Origin: Sphingomonas faeni | GTDB lineage: Bacteria > Pseudomonadota > Alphaproteobacteria > Sphingomonadales > Sphingomonadaceae | Direction of reading: 5' to 3' | Length of the DNA: 64,000 bases | Assembly: GCF_003053745.1 (NCBI RefSeq) | Contig: NZ_QAYE01000001.1 | Span: 558,001 to 622,000 of the forward strand | In this document: positions 17,766 through 26,537 of the stretch, piece by piece | How the letters are laid out: the number at the start of each line of letters is the position of its first letter | Numbering within the stretch: the stretch's first letter is position 1 | Notes under the pieces: model-generated | The model's input: only the letters and a program-made list of their open reading frames with translations | The model's database searches: none | Told to the model about the DNA's origin: nothing | Program-made: the position numbers and the translations under genes

Positions 17766-19130
17766 ATGGCATCCGCAGCCGACCAGATGGCGCAAAGCAT
17801 CAGCCTTTCGAAATTCGCGAAGGCGACCGACCTCAAGAAGCGGTTGTGGTTCACGATCGGTGCGCTGATCATTTTCCGCCTGCTCAGCTATGTCCCGCTG
17901 CCGGGTGTCGACCCGACCGCGCTCGGACTGCTCTCGCAGCAGACGCAGGGCGGCGTGCTCGACTTTTTTAACACCTTCTCGGGTGGTTCGCTCAGCCGCA
18001 TGTCGCTGATCGCGCTCGGCGTGATGCCCTACATCACCGCCTCGATCGTGGTGCAGCTCGCGACCTCGCTGTCGCCGACGCTCGCCGCCATCAAGAAGGA
18101 CGGCGAATCGGGTCGCAAGCGCCTCAACCAGTACACGCGCTATGGCACCGTCGGCCTGACCGCGGTGCAGGGCTATTTCATCGCCGTCGGCCTTGAGACG
18201 CTCGGCGCCGCTCAGGGCATCCAGGCGGTCATCGAGCCTGGCATGATGTTCCGCGTCGCCGCGGTGATCTCGCTGATCGGCGGTACGATGTTCCTGATGT
18301 GGCTCGGCGAGCAGATCACTAGCCGCGGCATCGGCAACGGTGTCTCGTTGATCATCATGGCCGGCATCGTCGCGCATCTCCCCGTCACGCTCGTCAACCT
18401 GCTCGAAGGTGGTCGCTCGGGCTCGCTCGACCCGATCAAGCTGATCGGCATCGTTGTTGCGGTGGTCGTGCTGATCCTGTTCATCTGCTTCATGGAGCGC
18501 GCGCAGCGCCGCATCCTGATCCAGTATCCCAAGCGCCAGACCCAGCGCGGCATGCAGGCCGATCGCAGCCATCTCCCGCTGAAGATCAACACCGCCGGCG
18601 TCATCCCGCCGATCTTCGCGTCGTCGCTGCTGCTGATGCCGCTGACGATCTCGCAGTTCGCCGGCCAGCGCGTTGCCGGTGAATCGAAGTGGGGTGATTT
18701 CATCATTACCCTCAACCAGTACCTGCAGCACGGTTCGCCCGTGTACATGCTGCTGTACGGTGCCGGCATCATCTTTTTCTCGTTCTTCTACACCGCGGTC
18801 GTCTTCAACCCCGAGGAAACCGCCGACAACCTGAAGCGCAATGGCGGGTTCATCCCCGGCATCCGCCCAGGCAAGAACACCGAGAATTACTTCGATTACG
18901 TGCTGACGCGCATCACCGTGATCGGTGCGGCGTATCTGACGATTATCTGCCTGTTGCCGGAATATCTGGTGACCGCGTTGCAGATTCCGTTCTACCTCGG
19001 TGGCACCAGCCTGCTGATCGTCGTCAACGTGACGATGGACACGGTGACGCAGATCCAGTCGCACCTGCTGGCGCACCAGTATGGCGACCTGATCAAGAAG
19101 GCGAAGCTCAAGGGCAATCGACTTCGTTAA
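17766..19130 (+). CDS. secY: Preprotein translocase subunit SecY
   Basis: SecY is the ten-helix inner-membrane channel of the Sec translocon, exporting unfolded proteins and inserting membrane proteins with SecE/SecG and SecA. The 454-residue product has the plug-adjacent segment GVMPYITASIVVQL after the first helices, the cytoplasmic loop with KEGESGRKRLNQYTRY-like sequence (here KDGESGRKRLNQYTRYGT) and the C-terminal MDTVTQIQSHLLAHQYG signature. The ATG gives a short N-terminal amphipathic region before the first membrane helix. It is separated from rplO by a terminator and repeats and probably forms an operon with adk. Confidence 0.98.
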   Translation: MASAADQMAQSISLSKFAKATDLKKRLWFTIGALIIFRLLSYVPLPGVDPTALGLLSQQTQGGVLDFFNTFSGGSLSRMSLIALGVMPYITASIVVQLATSLSPTLAAIKKDGESGRKRLNQYTRYGTVGLTAVQGYFIAVGLETLGAAQGIQAVIEPGMMFRVAAVISLIGGTMFLMWLGEQITSRGIGNGVSLIIMAGIVAHLPVTLVNLLEGGRSGSLDPIKLIGIVVAVVVLILFICFMERAQRRILIQYPKRQTQRGMQADRSHLPLKINTAGVIPPIFASSLLLMPLTISQFAGQRVAGESKWGDFIITLNQYLQHGSPVYMLLYGAGIIFFSFFYTAVVFNPEETADNLKRNGGFIPGIRPGKNTENYFDYVLTRITVIGAAYLTIICLLPEYLVTALQIPFYLGGTSLLIVVNVTMDTVTQIQSHLLAHQYGDLIKKAKLKGNRLR

Positions 19131-19182
19131 GCTGCGGGTCTAACGCGGTAAAAATCCTGCACGAACGAGGGGAGTGCGTTTC

Positions 19183-19833
19183 GTGAATATCATCCTTCTT
19201 GGACCGCCCGGCGCGGGCAAGGGCACCCAAGCCGCCACGCTCGTCAACGAGCGCGGCATGGTGCAGCTTTCGACCGGCGACATGCTGCGGGCAGCCGTCG
19301 CCGCCGGAACGCCGGTCGGGCTTCAGGCGAAGTCGGTGATGGAGTCCGGTGGTCTCGTGTCGGACGAGATCGTGTCGGGCATCATCGGCGAGCGTCTCGA
19401 CCAGCCGGACACGGCGAATGGCGTCATCTTCGACGGCTATCCCCGGACGGCTGCTCAGGCGGAGGCGCTCGACGGTCTGCTCGCCGATCGTGGTCGCACG
19501 CTCGACTACGTGATCGAACTGGGCGTCGACGAAGCTGCGCTGATCGACCGCGTGGTCGGCCGCTACACGTGCGCCAAGTGCGGCACGGGCTATCACGATC
19601 GCTACAAGAAGCCGGTCGTTGCCGGCGTCTGCGACGTCTGTGGCTCGACCGAGTTCAAGCGCCGTCCCGACGACAACGCCGAAACGGTTCACAACCGCAT
19701 GGCCGAATACCGCGCGAAGACGGCACCGATCCTGCCGATCTACGACGCACGGGGCCTGGTCCACCGCGTCGACGGCATGGCGGATATCGCGCATGTCGGT
19801 GCGGCGATCGCGGCGATCCTCGACAAGAAGTAG
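19183..19833 (+). CDS. adk: Adenylate kinase (zinc-LID type)
   Basis: Adenylate kinase interconverts ATP + AMP and 2 ADP in the cytosol. I use GTG 19183 (216 residues, MNIILLGPPGAGKGTQ) because GAGGGGAG lies eight bases upstream; the GTG at 19174 would overlap that site. The P-loop is GPPGAGKGT, the AMP-binding region follows (STGDMLRA), and DGYPRT is conserved. The LID domain has four cysteines (CAKCG near residue 127 and CDVCG near residue 147), the pattern of zinc-binding adenylate kinases. It follows secY by about 50 bases. Ribosomal genes rpsM, rpsK, rpoA and rplQ, often next in this order, are absent. Confidence 0.97.
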   Translation: MNIILLGPPGAGKGTQAATLVNERGMVQLSTGDMLRAAVAAGTPVGLQAKSVMESGGLVSDEIVSGIIGERLDQPDTANGVIFDGYPRTAAQAEALDGLLADRGRTLDYVIELGVDEAALIDRVVGRYTCAKCGTGYHDRYKKPVVAGVCDVCGSTEFKRRPDDNAETVHNRMAEYRAKTAPILPIYDARGLVHRVDGMADIAHVGAAIAAILDKK

Positions 19834-19890
19834 GTGTGTTCCGCCGCGGAGGCGGGGCCCCAGTTATGGGTCGCGCCCTCGCCCCCTCAT

Positions 19891-20000
19891 CCGTCATCCC
19901 GGCGAACGCCGGGACCCACGGATACGGTGGACCAAGCGAGAGCGTGCTACCACTCCCCACTCCGCAACCATGGGTCCCGGCGTGCGCCGGGATGACGGGG
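19891..20000. repeat. Palindromic repeat (family E)
   Basis: Left arm CGTCATCCCGGCGAACGCCG and right arm CGGCGTGCGCCGGGATGACG are near-complementary, about 110 bases end to end. Each arm also contains a small internal hairpin. The same class of element is found at 12458, 32957, 39630 and 55489. Confidence 0.8.
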
Positions 20001-20183
20001 TAGGGGTTGGGTAGATTTTTGGGACGGTTTCGTATCGAGCCCCGCAACAACATCAACATGACGAAATTGTCACCCCTCGGTCATCGCCCTGACCCCCGCC
20101 CGATCCTAGAACGACCACGTGGCCAGCAACGGTCGCATGAGTTTCCAGAGATCGGTGCCCGTCACTCCCGGGGGTACCGTGGG

Positions 20184-20216
20184 GGCCGGCGGGAAGGGTT
20201 CTTTCCGCCGGCCTTT
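20184..20216 (+). terminator. Strong hairpin upstream of the response regulator
   Basis: GGCCGGCGGGAAG (20184-20196) pairs with CTTTCCGCCGGCC (20201-20213) with one G-T pair and is followed by TTT. It most likely ends transcription from adk; it lies only about 20 bases before the next start codon. Confidence 0.65.
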
Positions 20217-20235
20217 CCGTTTATAAGGGCAGGAG

Positions 20236-20967
20236 ATGACGACCGAAATCGGTGGCAGGGAAGGTGATACCGCGTTGAGCCGCAAGATCCTGATCGTCGA
20301 GGACGACGCCTCGACATCCGCCTATCTTGCCAAGGGCCTGGCTGAGGCCGGCCATGCAATCGAGGCCTGTGCAGACGGCCGCGACGGCCTGTTCCTGGCA
20401 AGCGAAGGCATCTTCGATCTCATCATCGCGGACCGTATGCTGCCCGGTCTCGACGGCCTGTCGATGGTCAGCGCGATTCGTGCCGCCGGTATCGCCACGC
20501 CGGTCCTGATTCTATCGGCACTTGCCGCCGTCGACGACCGTGTCGATGGGCTTAAGGCCGGTGCCGATGACTATCTGTGCAAGCCCTTCTCGTTCGCGGA
20601 GCTCTCCGCACGCATCGAGGCCATGCTCCGCCGCTCCGACCGCGCCGCGACCGAGCCGCAGAAGACCAAGCTCTCGGTCGGTGACCTGGAGATCGACCTG
20701 CTCGCCCGCGCCGTCTCCCGCGCCGGCCGCTCGATCCCGCTCGGCGCGCGAGAGTTCAACCTGCTCGAATTCCTTGCCCGTCATGCCGGCCAGGTCGTCA
20801 CGCGCACGATGATGCTCGAGAAGATCTGGAACTATCATTTCGACCCGGGCTCGAACGTCGTCGACGTCCATATCGGTCGTCTCCGTCGCAAGCTCGAGGA
20901 AGGGTTCCCGACGCCGATCCTTCACACGGTCCGCGGCGCAGGCTACCGGCTCGCCGTCGAAGGGTGA
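20236..20967 (+). CDS. OmpR/PhoB-family response regulator
   Basis: A cytosolic DNA-binding response regulator of 243 residues. The receiver domain (residues about 16-125) has the acidic pocket EDD at 22-24, the phospho-acceptor Asp66 in IIADRMLPG, and the conserved Lys in LCKPFSF. The C-terminal winged helix (about 140-240) has GAREFNLLEFLARHAGQVVTR and VVDVHIGRLRRKLE. ATG 20236 abuts AGGAG directly with no spacing, so TTG 20275 (ribosome-binding site GGGAAGG, 10-base gap, protein starting MSRKILIV) is a credible alternative start. Its stop overlaps the kinase start, so the two form an operon. The signal sensed is not evident. Confidence 0.95.
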   Translation: MTTEIGGREGDTALSRKILIVEDDASTSAYLAKGLAEAGHAIEACADGRDGLFLASEGIFDLIIADRMLPGLDGLSMVSAIRAAGIATPVLILSALAAVDDRVDGLKAGADDYLCKPFSFAELSARIEAMLRRSDRAATEPQKTKLSVGDLEIDLLARAVSRAGRSIPLGAREFNLLEFLARHAGQVVTRTMMLEKIWNYHFDPGSNVVDVHIGRLRRKLEEGFPTPILHTVRGAGYRLAVEG

Positions 20968-22310
20968 TTCGCCTTTCGGTAACAGCCCGAATCGCGCTGC
21001 TCTCGATCGCGCTGGCACTGATATCCAATCTCGCGCTGGTTGGCTTCGTCTGGAAGACCACCAGCGCGGATGCGATCGACGCGATCCGGCGCGAGACCAC
21101 CGAACAATCGGAAGCCCTGCGCGCGGTCTGGCGTAACGGCGGCCTCCCCGCGATCCGTCAGGCGATCGACAGCGCAGTCGTCCCCGGCGACGTGTCGCTC
21201 GTCCTCGCGGTAGTCGACCCGAAGGGCAGGGCAGTCGTCGGCATCGCGCCCGAGCGCCTCGCGGTCCCGCTTCGCATCACGCAGTTTCGCATCGCACGAC
21301 TCGGTGCAGACGAGCTCTGGTCGGCGCGCGAGACCGGGTATGCGCTCCACCCCCTCGGCAGCTACTGGCTGTTGACCGGTCGCAATCTCGACCTGATTGC
21401 CGCGGAGGAACGCGCGATCGAACGCGCGTTGGCCGTCGCCGTGTTCCTGTCGCTCGCGCTCGGCGTGGTCGGCGGGCTGGTTCTCACGCGTTACGTGAGC
21501 CGCCGGCTCGATGGCATCGCCAAGGCAATCGAGGCGGCGGGCGAAGGCGACCTGTCCCGCCGTGTCGATATGATTGCAGGCGGTGGCGACGCCTTCGATC
21601 GCCTTGCCGCCCGCCTCAATGTCATGCTCGGCAAGCTCGAAGGCGTGATGGCCGAACTGCGGATCGTCACCGACAGCCTCGCACACGACCTCCGCTCCCC
21701 GCTCGCACGCCTGCGCACCAAGACCGAGCAGGCGGTGCTGATCGCCGACCCCGACGCTCGGGAAGCGGCGTTGGGCGGCCTCCTGGTCGAAACCGACTTG
21801 GTGATGCGGATGCTGACGATGGTAATCGAGATCAGCCGCTCGGGCTCGGTGTCGCGCGACCGCTTCATTGAGGTATCGCCCGCGAACCTGCTCGAAGAGA
21901 TCGGCGAACTCTACGCGCCAGTGGCGGAGGACGCCGGCCTCGTCTTCACGATCGCGATCGACGACCGCGCACCGCCGATGAAGCTGCACCGCGAACTCAT
22001 TAGCCAGGCGATTACCAACCTGATCGACAACGCGCTTCGCCACGGCGCCGGTGGTGGCGAAGTCACGCTGCGGATCGTCCACCGCACCGATGGCGTCGCG
22101 ATCCAGGTCGAGGACCGAGGCCCCGGCATCGCCGCCTCCGACCGCGCCCAGGCGTTGAAGCGCTTCGGCCGCCTCGATAGCGCCCGCTCGACCCCAGGCG
22201 CAGGACTCGGCATGGCGCTGATCGAGGCGGTGGCGCGGCTCCACGATGGCCACTTCGAACTCGCCGACAACGCCCCCGGCCTCGTGGCGCGGATCGTCCT
22301 CCCAATCTGA
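20964..22310 (+). CDS. Sensor histidine kinase, partner of the upstream regulator
   Basis: A 448-residue membrane sensor kinase. Membrane helices lie at about residues 8-30 and 156-176, framing a periplasmic sensor region of about 125 residues. A HAMP linker follows (about 177-230), then the H-box TDSLAHDLRSPLARLR with His241 as the phosphorylation site. The ATPase domain has the N-box NLIDNALRHG, the G1 motif VEDRGPGI and a GAGLGMALIEAV G2 region. The GTG start overlaps the regulator stop by four bases. The TGA stop forms the first bases of palindromic repeat A copy 2. The ligand is unknown. Confidence 0.95.
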   Translation: MIRLSVTARIALLSIALALISNLALVGFVWKTTSADAIDAIRRETTEQSEALRAVWRNGGLPAIRQAIDSAVVPGDVSLVLAVVDPKGRAVVGIAPERLAVPLRITQFRIARLGADELWSARETGYALHPLGSYWLLTGRNLDLIAAEERAIERALAVAVFLSLALGVVGGLVLTRYVSRRLDGIAKAIEAAGEGDLSRRVDMIAGGGDAFDRLAARLNVMLGKLEGVMAELRIVTDSLAHDLRSPLARLRTKTEQAVLIADPDAREAALGGLLVETDLVMRMLTMVIEISRSGSVSRDRFIEVSPANLLEEIGELYAPVAEDAGLVFTIAIDDRAPPMKLHRELISQAITNLIDNALRHGAGGGEVTLRIVHRTDGVAIQVEDRGPGIAASDRAQALKRFGRLDSARSTPGAGLGMALIEAVARLHDGHFELADNAPGLVARIVLPI

Positions 22311-22433
22311 TCCTCCCCCGCAAGGGGGAGGTGGCTGGCGCTTGCCAGACGGAGGGGGAGAAAAGGCTAACCTCGGTTGCGTGTCCTCCCCCTCCGTCGC
22401 TACGCGCCACCTCCCCCTGCCGGGGGAGGATTG
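22309..22433. repeat. Palindromic intergenic repeat, family A copy 2
   Basis: Same architecture as 839-966: outer arms GATCCTCCCCCGC / CGGGGGAGGAT, middle pair GGGAGGTGGC / GCCACCTCCC, inner pair CAGACGGAGGGGGAG / CTCCCCCTCCGTC. It begins inside the histidine-kinase stop codon and ends 50 bases before the transporter start. Confidence 0.85.
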
Positions 22434-22482
22434 TAAGCCGCAATCGGTTGACCGGAACCGCCTCCCCGGCGAGACCGTGTCC

Positions 22483-23742
22483 ATGACGACCCTTGCCTCC
22501 CACCGCCGCATCCTCGCCGCCAGCCTGGTCGGCACCGCGGTCGAGTTCTATGATTTCTACATCTACGCGACCGCCGCGGCACTGGTGTTCGGGCCGCTGT
22601 TCTTTTCGGGGCAGTCCGCCTCGGCGCAGTTGCTGCTGAGCTATGCCACATTTGGCTTGGCCTTCGTCGCGCGCCCAGTCGGCGCGATCGTGTTCGGGCA
22701 TTTCGGCGACCGGATCGGGCGCAAGTCCACCCTCGTCGCATCGCTGTTGCTGATGGGCGGATCGACCGTCGGCATCGCCTTCCTCCCCACGTACGCGCAG
22801 GTCGGTTGGATCGCCCCCGCGCTGCTGTGCCTGATGCGGCTCGGGCAGGGGCTCGGGCTTGGCGGCGAATGGGGCGGGGCGGCGTTGCTGGCGGTCGAGA
22901 ACGCGCCGCCGCACCGCAAGAACACCTGGGGCATGTTCCCGCCGCTCGGTGCCCCGGTGGGCTTCCTCGCCGCGAACGGGCTGTTCCTGATCATCGGACT
23001 CGTGCTCGACGAGGCACAGTTCTTGGCCTGGGGTTGGCGGATCCCGTTCCTGCTCAGCGCGATCCTCGTCGGGCTCGGTCTGTGGGTACGCCTGAAGCTG
23101 ACCGAGACGCCAGCGTTCCTCGAAGCCGAGGCGACTGAAGCGCTCCCGAAGGTACCAATCGCGACCCTGCTGACGCAGCACCTGCGCGCAACGCTAGCGG
23201 GCACGTTCGGCGTCATCGCATGTTTCGCGCTGTTCTACCTCGCGACCGCCTTCGCACTTGGCTACGGCACGAAGACGCTCGGCTATTCGCGCGAGGCGTT
23301 CCTCGGGGTCGAACTCGTCGCGATCTGGTTCCTGGCAGGTGGCGTGATCGTGGCGAGCGTGCTGGCGGATCGGCATTCAGCAGCACGGATGCTCGCGATC
23401 GGGTTCGCAGGGTGCATCGGCGTCGGCGCACTGATGGGGCCGATGCTGGGCGCGGGATCGCTGTTCACGGTATGGCTGTGGCTGTCGGGCGCGCTGTTCG
23501 TGATGGGGTTCGCCTACGGCCCGCTCGGCGGGTGGCTGCCGAGCCTGTTTCCGGCGGGGGTGCGCTACACCGGCGTGTCGATGACGTTCAATCTTGGCGG
23601 CGTGCTGGGCGGTGCGCTGGCGCCGATCGTCGCGGAGGCACTGGCCCCGCATGGGTTGTGGCTGGTCGGCGGGTATCTGATGGCGGCCGGGGTGCTTAGC
23701 CTTGGCGGGCTGTTGATCCTCGGCCGCACGACCGAAAGGTAG
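22483..23742 (+). CDS. MFS transporter of the metabolite:H+ symporter (MHS) type
   Basis: A 419-residue inner-membrane protein with about 12 hydrophobic segments. The N-terminus has GTAVEFYDFYIYATAAALVF, a hallmark of the MHS/ShiA-ProP group, and the loop motif GHFGDRIGRKSTL. A second pairing of motifs in the loop before helix 5 (RLGQGLGLGGEWGGA) fits the same group. These symporters take up organic acids, osmolytes or shikimate-like compounds; the substrate cannot be assigned. The ATG at 22483 gives the standard N-terminus; there is no clear ribosome-binding site, and repeat A lies just upstream. It stands alone between the two-component system and rsmD, convergent with rsmD. Confidence 0.9.
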   Translation: MTTLASHRRILAASLVGTAVEFYDFYIYATAAALVFGPLFFSGQSASAQLLLSYATFGLAFVARPVGAIVFGHFGDRIGRKSTLVASLLLMGGSTVGIAFLPTYAQVGWIAPALLCLMRLGQGLGLGGEWGGAALLAVENAPPHRKNTWGMFPPLGAPVGFLAANGLFLIIGLVLDEAQFLAWGWRIPFLLSAILVGLGLWVRLKLTETPAFLEAEATEALPKVPIATLLTQHLRATLAGTFGVIACFALFYLATAFALGYGTKTLGYSREAFLGVELVAIWFLAGGVIVASVLADRHSAARMLAIGFAGCIGVGALMGPMLGAGSLFTVWLWLSGALFVMGFAYGPLGGWLPSLFPAGVRYTGVSMTFNLGGVLGGALAPIVAEALAPHGLWLVGGYLMAAGVLSLGGLLILGRTTER

Positions 23743-23775
23743 AATGCTCTCCCGCCTCTGCGGGAGAGCATGCCT

Positions 23776-24318
23776 TTACGCGGAGACTGGCCGCAAGAGT
23801 GTCAGCCGCGCCTTGCCGTGCACGCGCGTGGCGTCGACCTCGAAGCCGGCGAGTTCGACGACCTCGGCCTTCGCTGTCTCCAGGCTGATCCACGTCGCCG
23901 GTCCGACCCACCCAAGCCGCGACAGCTTGTCGAGCGCGACCAGTCCGGCGCCGGTGTTATAGGGCGGATCCATCAGGATCACGTCGAGCGGCGCCGGTGC
24001 GGGCCCGAGCGCCATCACCGACGTCGCGCGGACATCACCGCGGATCTCCAGCTTGGCGAGGTTCGCCTTCAGCGCGTCGACCGCCAGCTTGTCCGATTCG
24101 ACGAACATGCACGTCGCCGCGCCACGCGAGAGCGCCTCGATCCCGAGCGCGCCCGAGCCTGCGAACAGATCGGCGACCGCCAACCCTTCGAAGCTCCCGA
24201 CGCGGCTCGTCAGCATCGAGAACAACGTCTCGCGCATTCGGTCGGCGGTGGGACGGGTGGTGTCACCCTTCGGTGCGGCGATCTGACGGCCGCGGTACAG
24301 TCCTGCGATGATCCGCAT
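23776..24318 (-). CDS. rsmD: 16S rRNA (guanine966-N2)-methyltransferase
   Basis: RsmD methylates G966 of 16S rRNA in the assembled 30S head. The 180-residue product has the N-terminal MRIIAGLYRGR motif, the SAM-binding segment ADLFAGSGALGIEALSRGA (residues 49-67) and the catalytic DPPY at 117-120. Length is typical. The start overlaps the stop of the upstream pseudouridine synthase gene (ATGA), giving an rluB-rsmD operon, a common pairing of rRNA-modification genes in Alphaproteobacteria. Confidence 0.95.
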   Translation of the reverse strand: MRIIAGLYRGRQIAAPKGDTTRPTADRMRETLFSMLTSRVGSFEGLAVADLFAGSGALGIEALSRGAATCMFVESDKLAVDALKANLAKLEIRGDVRATSVMALGPAPAPLDVILMDPPYNTGAGLVALDKLSRLGWVGPATWISLETAKAEVVELAGFEVDATRVHGKARLTLLRPVSA

Positions 24319-25898
24319 CAGCGCTTCCCTCCACGTGGTGCACGGGGCGGATGACCGCGCCCTCCAGACGGACCCTTCCCAGGTGCGGTAGGACGACTAC
24401 CGCGTTCAGGCCGCGCCGGACCCTCCGATCGCACCGGCCTTGGCTCGGCGCCCGGACGCCCGCTGGCACTCCGCGCCGCGCGCTTGTCGAGCGAGCTACG
24501 CCCCCGCGAATCGTCGGCCTGCGGACGGAAGCCCCGCGGTTGCTCCTGACGCTGCACGGTAGCGCCCGCACCGACTCGCGACGGCGCAGCACGCTCCCGC
24601 GGTGGCTTGGCGGCGCGGAAATGCTTGATCTTCGGGCTCGTGCTCAGTTCCTCGCCGCGATCCGCACGCTCCTGCCGCACATACGGCTTGGTAGTCTCGC
24701 CACTCGTCGGCCGGGCGTGATGCGTCCCGCTCGGCCGCGCGGCGTTGCGTGTATCGGGCCGGGCCCAGGGATCGTTGACGTCGCCGCGCTGCATCGCCGC
24801 GGTCGGACGGATCCGCTCCGGACGCGCCGGTCGCGAAGGCCGATCGGTCGGTACCGCGCCGCTAGAAAAGCCCGAGCTTGCAGGCGCCGCATACGGACTG
24901 CGAACCGGCGCACGCACGCCAGCAGTAGGGCGCGCACCCGAAACCGGACGAGCACCAGGCGCCGGCCGTGCCGCCGGAGCAGGCCGCGGCGCGTTGCTGC
25001 CACGCTGACTAGACCGCGCGCCGATTCCTGCCCCGGCACCGGCACTTGCACTGATCCCGATATTCGCGCGCGCGCCCGGACCCTCGGGCCGCCCCTTCGC
25101 GAGTTCCTTCTGGAACGCGACGACGTCGTGCTGGAGCACTTCGCCGATCTGCCCCGGCGGCAGGTCGCCGAGCACGAACGGGCCGTAACGCGTCCGAATC
25201 AGCCGCGAGACCTGCAACCCAAGATGCTCCAGCACGCGGCGGACTTCGCGGTTCTTGCCTTCGGTCAGGATCATCTCGATCCATACGTTCGCACTAGTCC
25301 GACGCTCGATATTCGCGTTGATCGAACCATAGCGTACGCCCTCGATCTCAATCCCCTCGATCAGTTCCTCGAGCTGCGGCTGCGTGATGTTGCCGTAAGC
25401 GCGCGCGCGATAAGCACGCTCGACCCCGGTCGCGGGCAGCTCGAGCTGGCGCTTGAGCCCACCGTCGGTGGTCATCAGCAACAGGCCTTCGGTGTTGAGA
25501 TCGAGCCGCCCGACCGGCACCAGCCGCGGAAGATCCTGCGGCAGGCGGTCGTAGATCGTCGTGCGTCCGGCCGGATCGCGCTCGGTGACGAGCAGCCCGG
25601 TCGGCTTGTTATACAGGAACAGCCGAGCCGAACTCGGAGCCTCGACTGGGTCGCCGTCGACCGTCACGCCGTTGAGGTTGCGCAGGATGGTAGCTGGCGT
25701 GTCGAGCGTCGAGCCGTTGAGCGCGACGCGGCCTTCGGCGATCATCCGCTCGATATCGCGGCGCGAGGCGATCCCGGCGCGCGCGAGCAGCTTGGCGATA
25801 CGGTCGCCCTTGATCGGTGCGGCCGGCGTTTCGGGGGAAGTTGCGGGCGCGTCGTTCGACGGGCTGGCAGTCGGGTTATCGTCTTTTGAAGTCGTCAT
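24318..25898 (-). CDS. rluB: Ribosomal large-subunit pseudouridine synthase B with long disordered C-tail
   Basis: A family-2 (RsuA/RluB/RluE/RluF) pseudouridine synthase, probably modifying U2605 of 23S rRNA. The 526-residue product begins with a short Pro/Ala tail, then an S4 RNA-binding domain (about residues 31-80, KLLARAGIASRRDIERMI), then the catalytic domain with Asp133 in GRLDLNTEGLLL and EGKNREVRRVLEHLGL. From about residue 283 to the end it is Pro/Arg/Ala/Gly-rich, probably disordered and basic, roughly doubling the usual size. The ATG at 25898 gives this N-terminus; in-frame sequence further upstream does not look coding. Confidence 0.93.
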   Translation of the reverse strand: MTTSKDDNPTASPSNDAPATSPETPAAPIKGDRIAKLLARAGIASRRDIERMIAEGRVALNGSTLDTPATILRNLNGVTVDGDPVEAPSSARLFLYNKPTGLLVTERDPAGRTTIYDRLPQDLPRLVPVGRLDLNTEGLLLMTTDGGLKRQLELPATGVERAYRARAYGNITQPQLEELIEGIEIEGVRYGSINANIERRTSANVWIEMILTEGKNREVRRVLEHLGLQVSRLIRTRYGPFVLGDLPPGQIGEVLQHDVVAFQKELAKGRPEGPGARANIGISASAGAGAGIGARSSQRGSNAPRPAPAARPAPGARPVSGARPTAGVRAPVRSPYAAPASSGFSSGAVPTDRPSRPARPERIRPTAAMQRGDVNDPWARPDTRNAARPSGTHHARPTSGETTKPYVRQERADRGEELSTSPKIKHFRAAKPPRERAAPSRVGAGATVQRQEQPRGFRPQADDSRGRSSLDKRAARSASGRPGAEPRPVRSEGPARPERGSRPTAPGKGPSGGRGHPPRAPRGGKR

Positions 25899-26018
25899 GG
25901 CGCGGCTGATACTATGGATCGGCGTCCAGCGCGAAAATATTTGCGACCGTTCGTGCGGCGGTGCGTTAGAACTCGCGAGCGTAACGACCTTTCGTTCGCG
26001 TCCGGGGGCCTTTCGGCA

Positions 26019-26450
26019 ATGTTGTTCGGGAAGAAGAAGCGGCAGATTGTCCGGCTCCTCGTGGTCGAGGATGAACCGCTGGTCGCGTTCGACACCGAAT
26101 ATTTCCTGACCGACGCGAAGTTCACGATCGTCGCGACGATCGACCGGGTCGCGGAAGCCTTGCCGATTTTGGCGAGCGACACTGTGATCGACCTGGTGCT
26201 TGTCGACGTGAACCTGGCGGATGGTTCCGGTATCGACGTTGCGCGCGCGGCACAGGCTCGGGGCGTGCCGGTGATGTTCGTGACCGGAAGCTGCCCGGTC
26301 GAGGCGACCACGCTCGCCGCCGGCTGCATGGCCAAGCCCTACATGCCACGCGACCTGATCGCCGCGATCGAGGCGATCGAGGCTATGCTCGGTGGTGGTA
26401 AGCCGACGCGCGTGCCGTCGGGCTTCACGTTGTTTCCGCGGACGGCGTGA
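26019..26450 (+). CDS. Single-domain response regulator (receiver only)
   Basis: The product is 143 residues from ATG 26019 (MLFGKKKRQIVRLLVVEDEP). It is a lone CheY-like receiver: acidic residues in VVEDEP at 15-20, phospho-acceptor Asp63 in LVLVDVNLADGS, the Thr/Ser switch in VMFVTGS and the conserved Lys106 in CMAKPY. There is no output domain, only a short tail. Proteins of this form often act in phosphorelays or as kinase inhibitors. No kinase is adjacent, so its partner is encoded elsewhere. It is divergent from rluB. An upstream start (25914) exists but its N-terminal residues do not resemble any receiver. Confidence 0.85.
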   Translation: MLFGKKKRQIVRLLVVEDEPLVAFDTEYFLTDAKFTIVATIDRVAEALPILASDTVIDLVLVDVNLADGSGIDVARAAQARGVPVMFVTGSCPVEATTLAAGCMAKPYMPRDLIAAIEAIEAMLGGGKPTRVPSGFTLFPRTA

Positions 26451-26537
26451 CGTTTCCCCACGCTCCATCGCCTGACGGGTAGCGCATCCGCGATTTCCCG
26501 TTAGGGTTCGCGCAAGCGAGTGGGGAGCGTAAGTGCG

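Larger units (their letters stand above)
19834..20235. other. Spacer between adk and the two-component system
   Basis: A 402-base gap without a gene. It contains the palindromic repeat 19891-20000 and a strong terminator-like hairpin at 20184-20216. The point where rpsM would be expected holds only this repeat-rich DNA. Confidence 0.6.

Noticed and set aside
22246..22482. Longer N-terminus for the MHS transporter through repeat A
   Set aside because: The added residues are the translated repeat; the family N-terminus fits the ATG at 22483.
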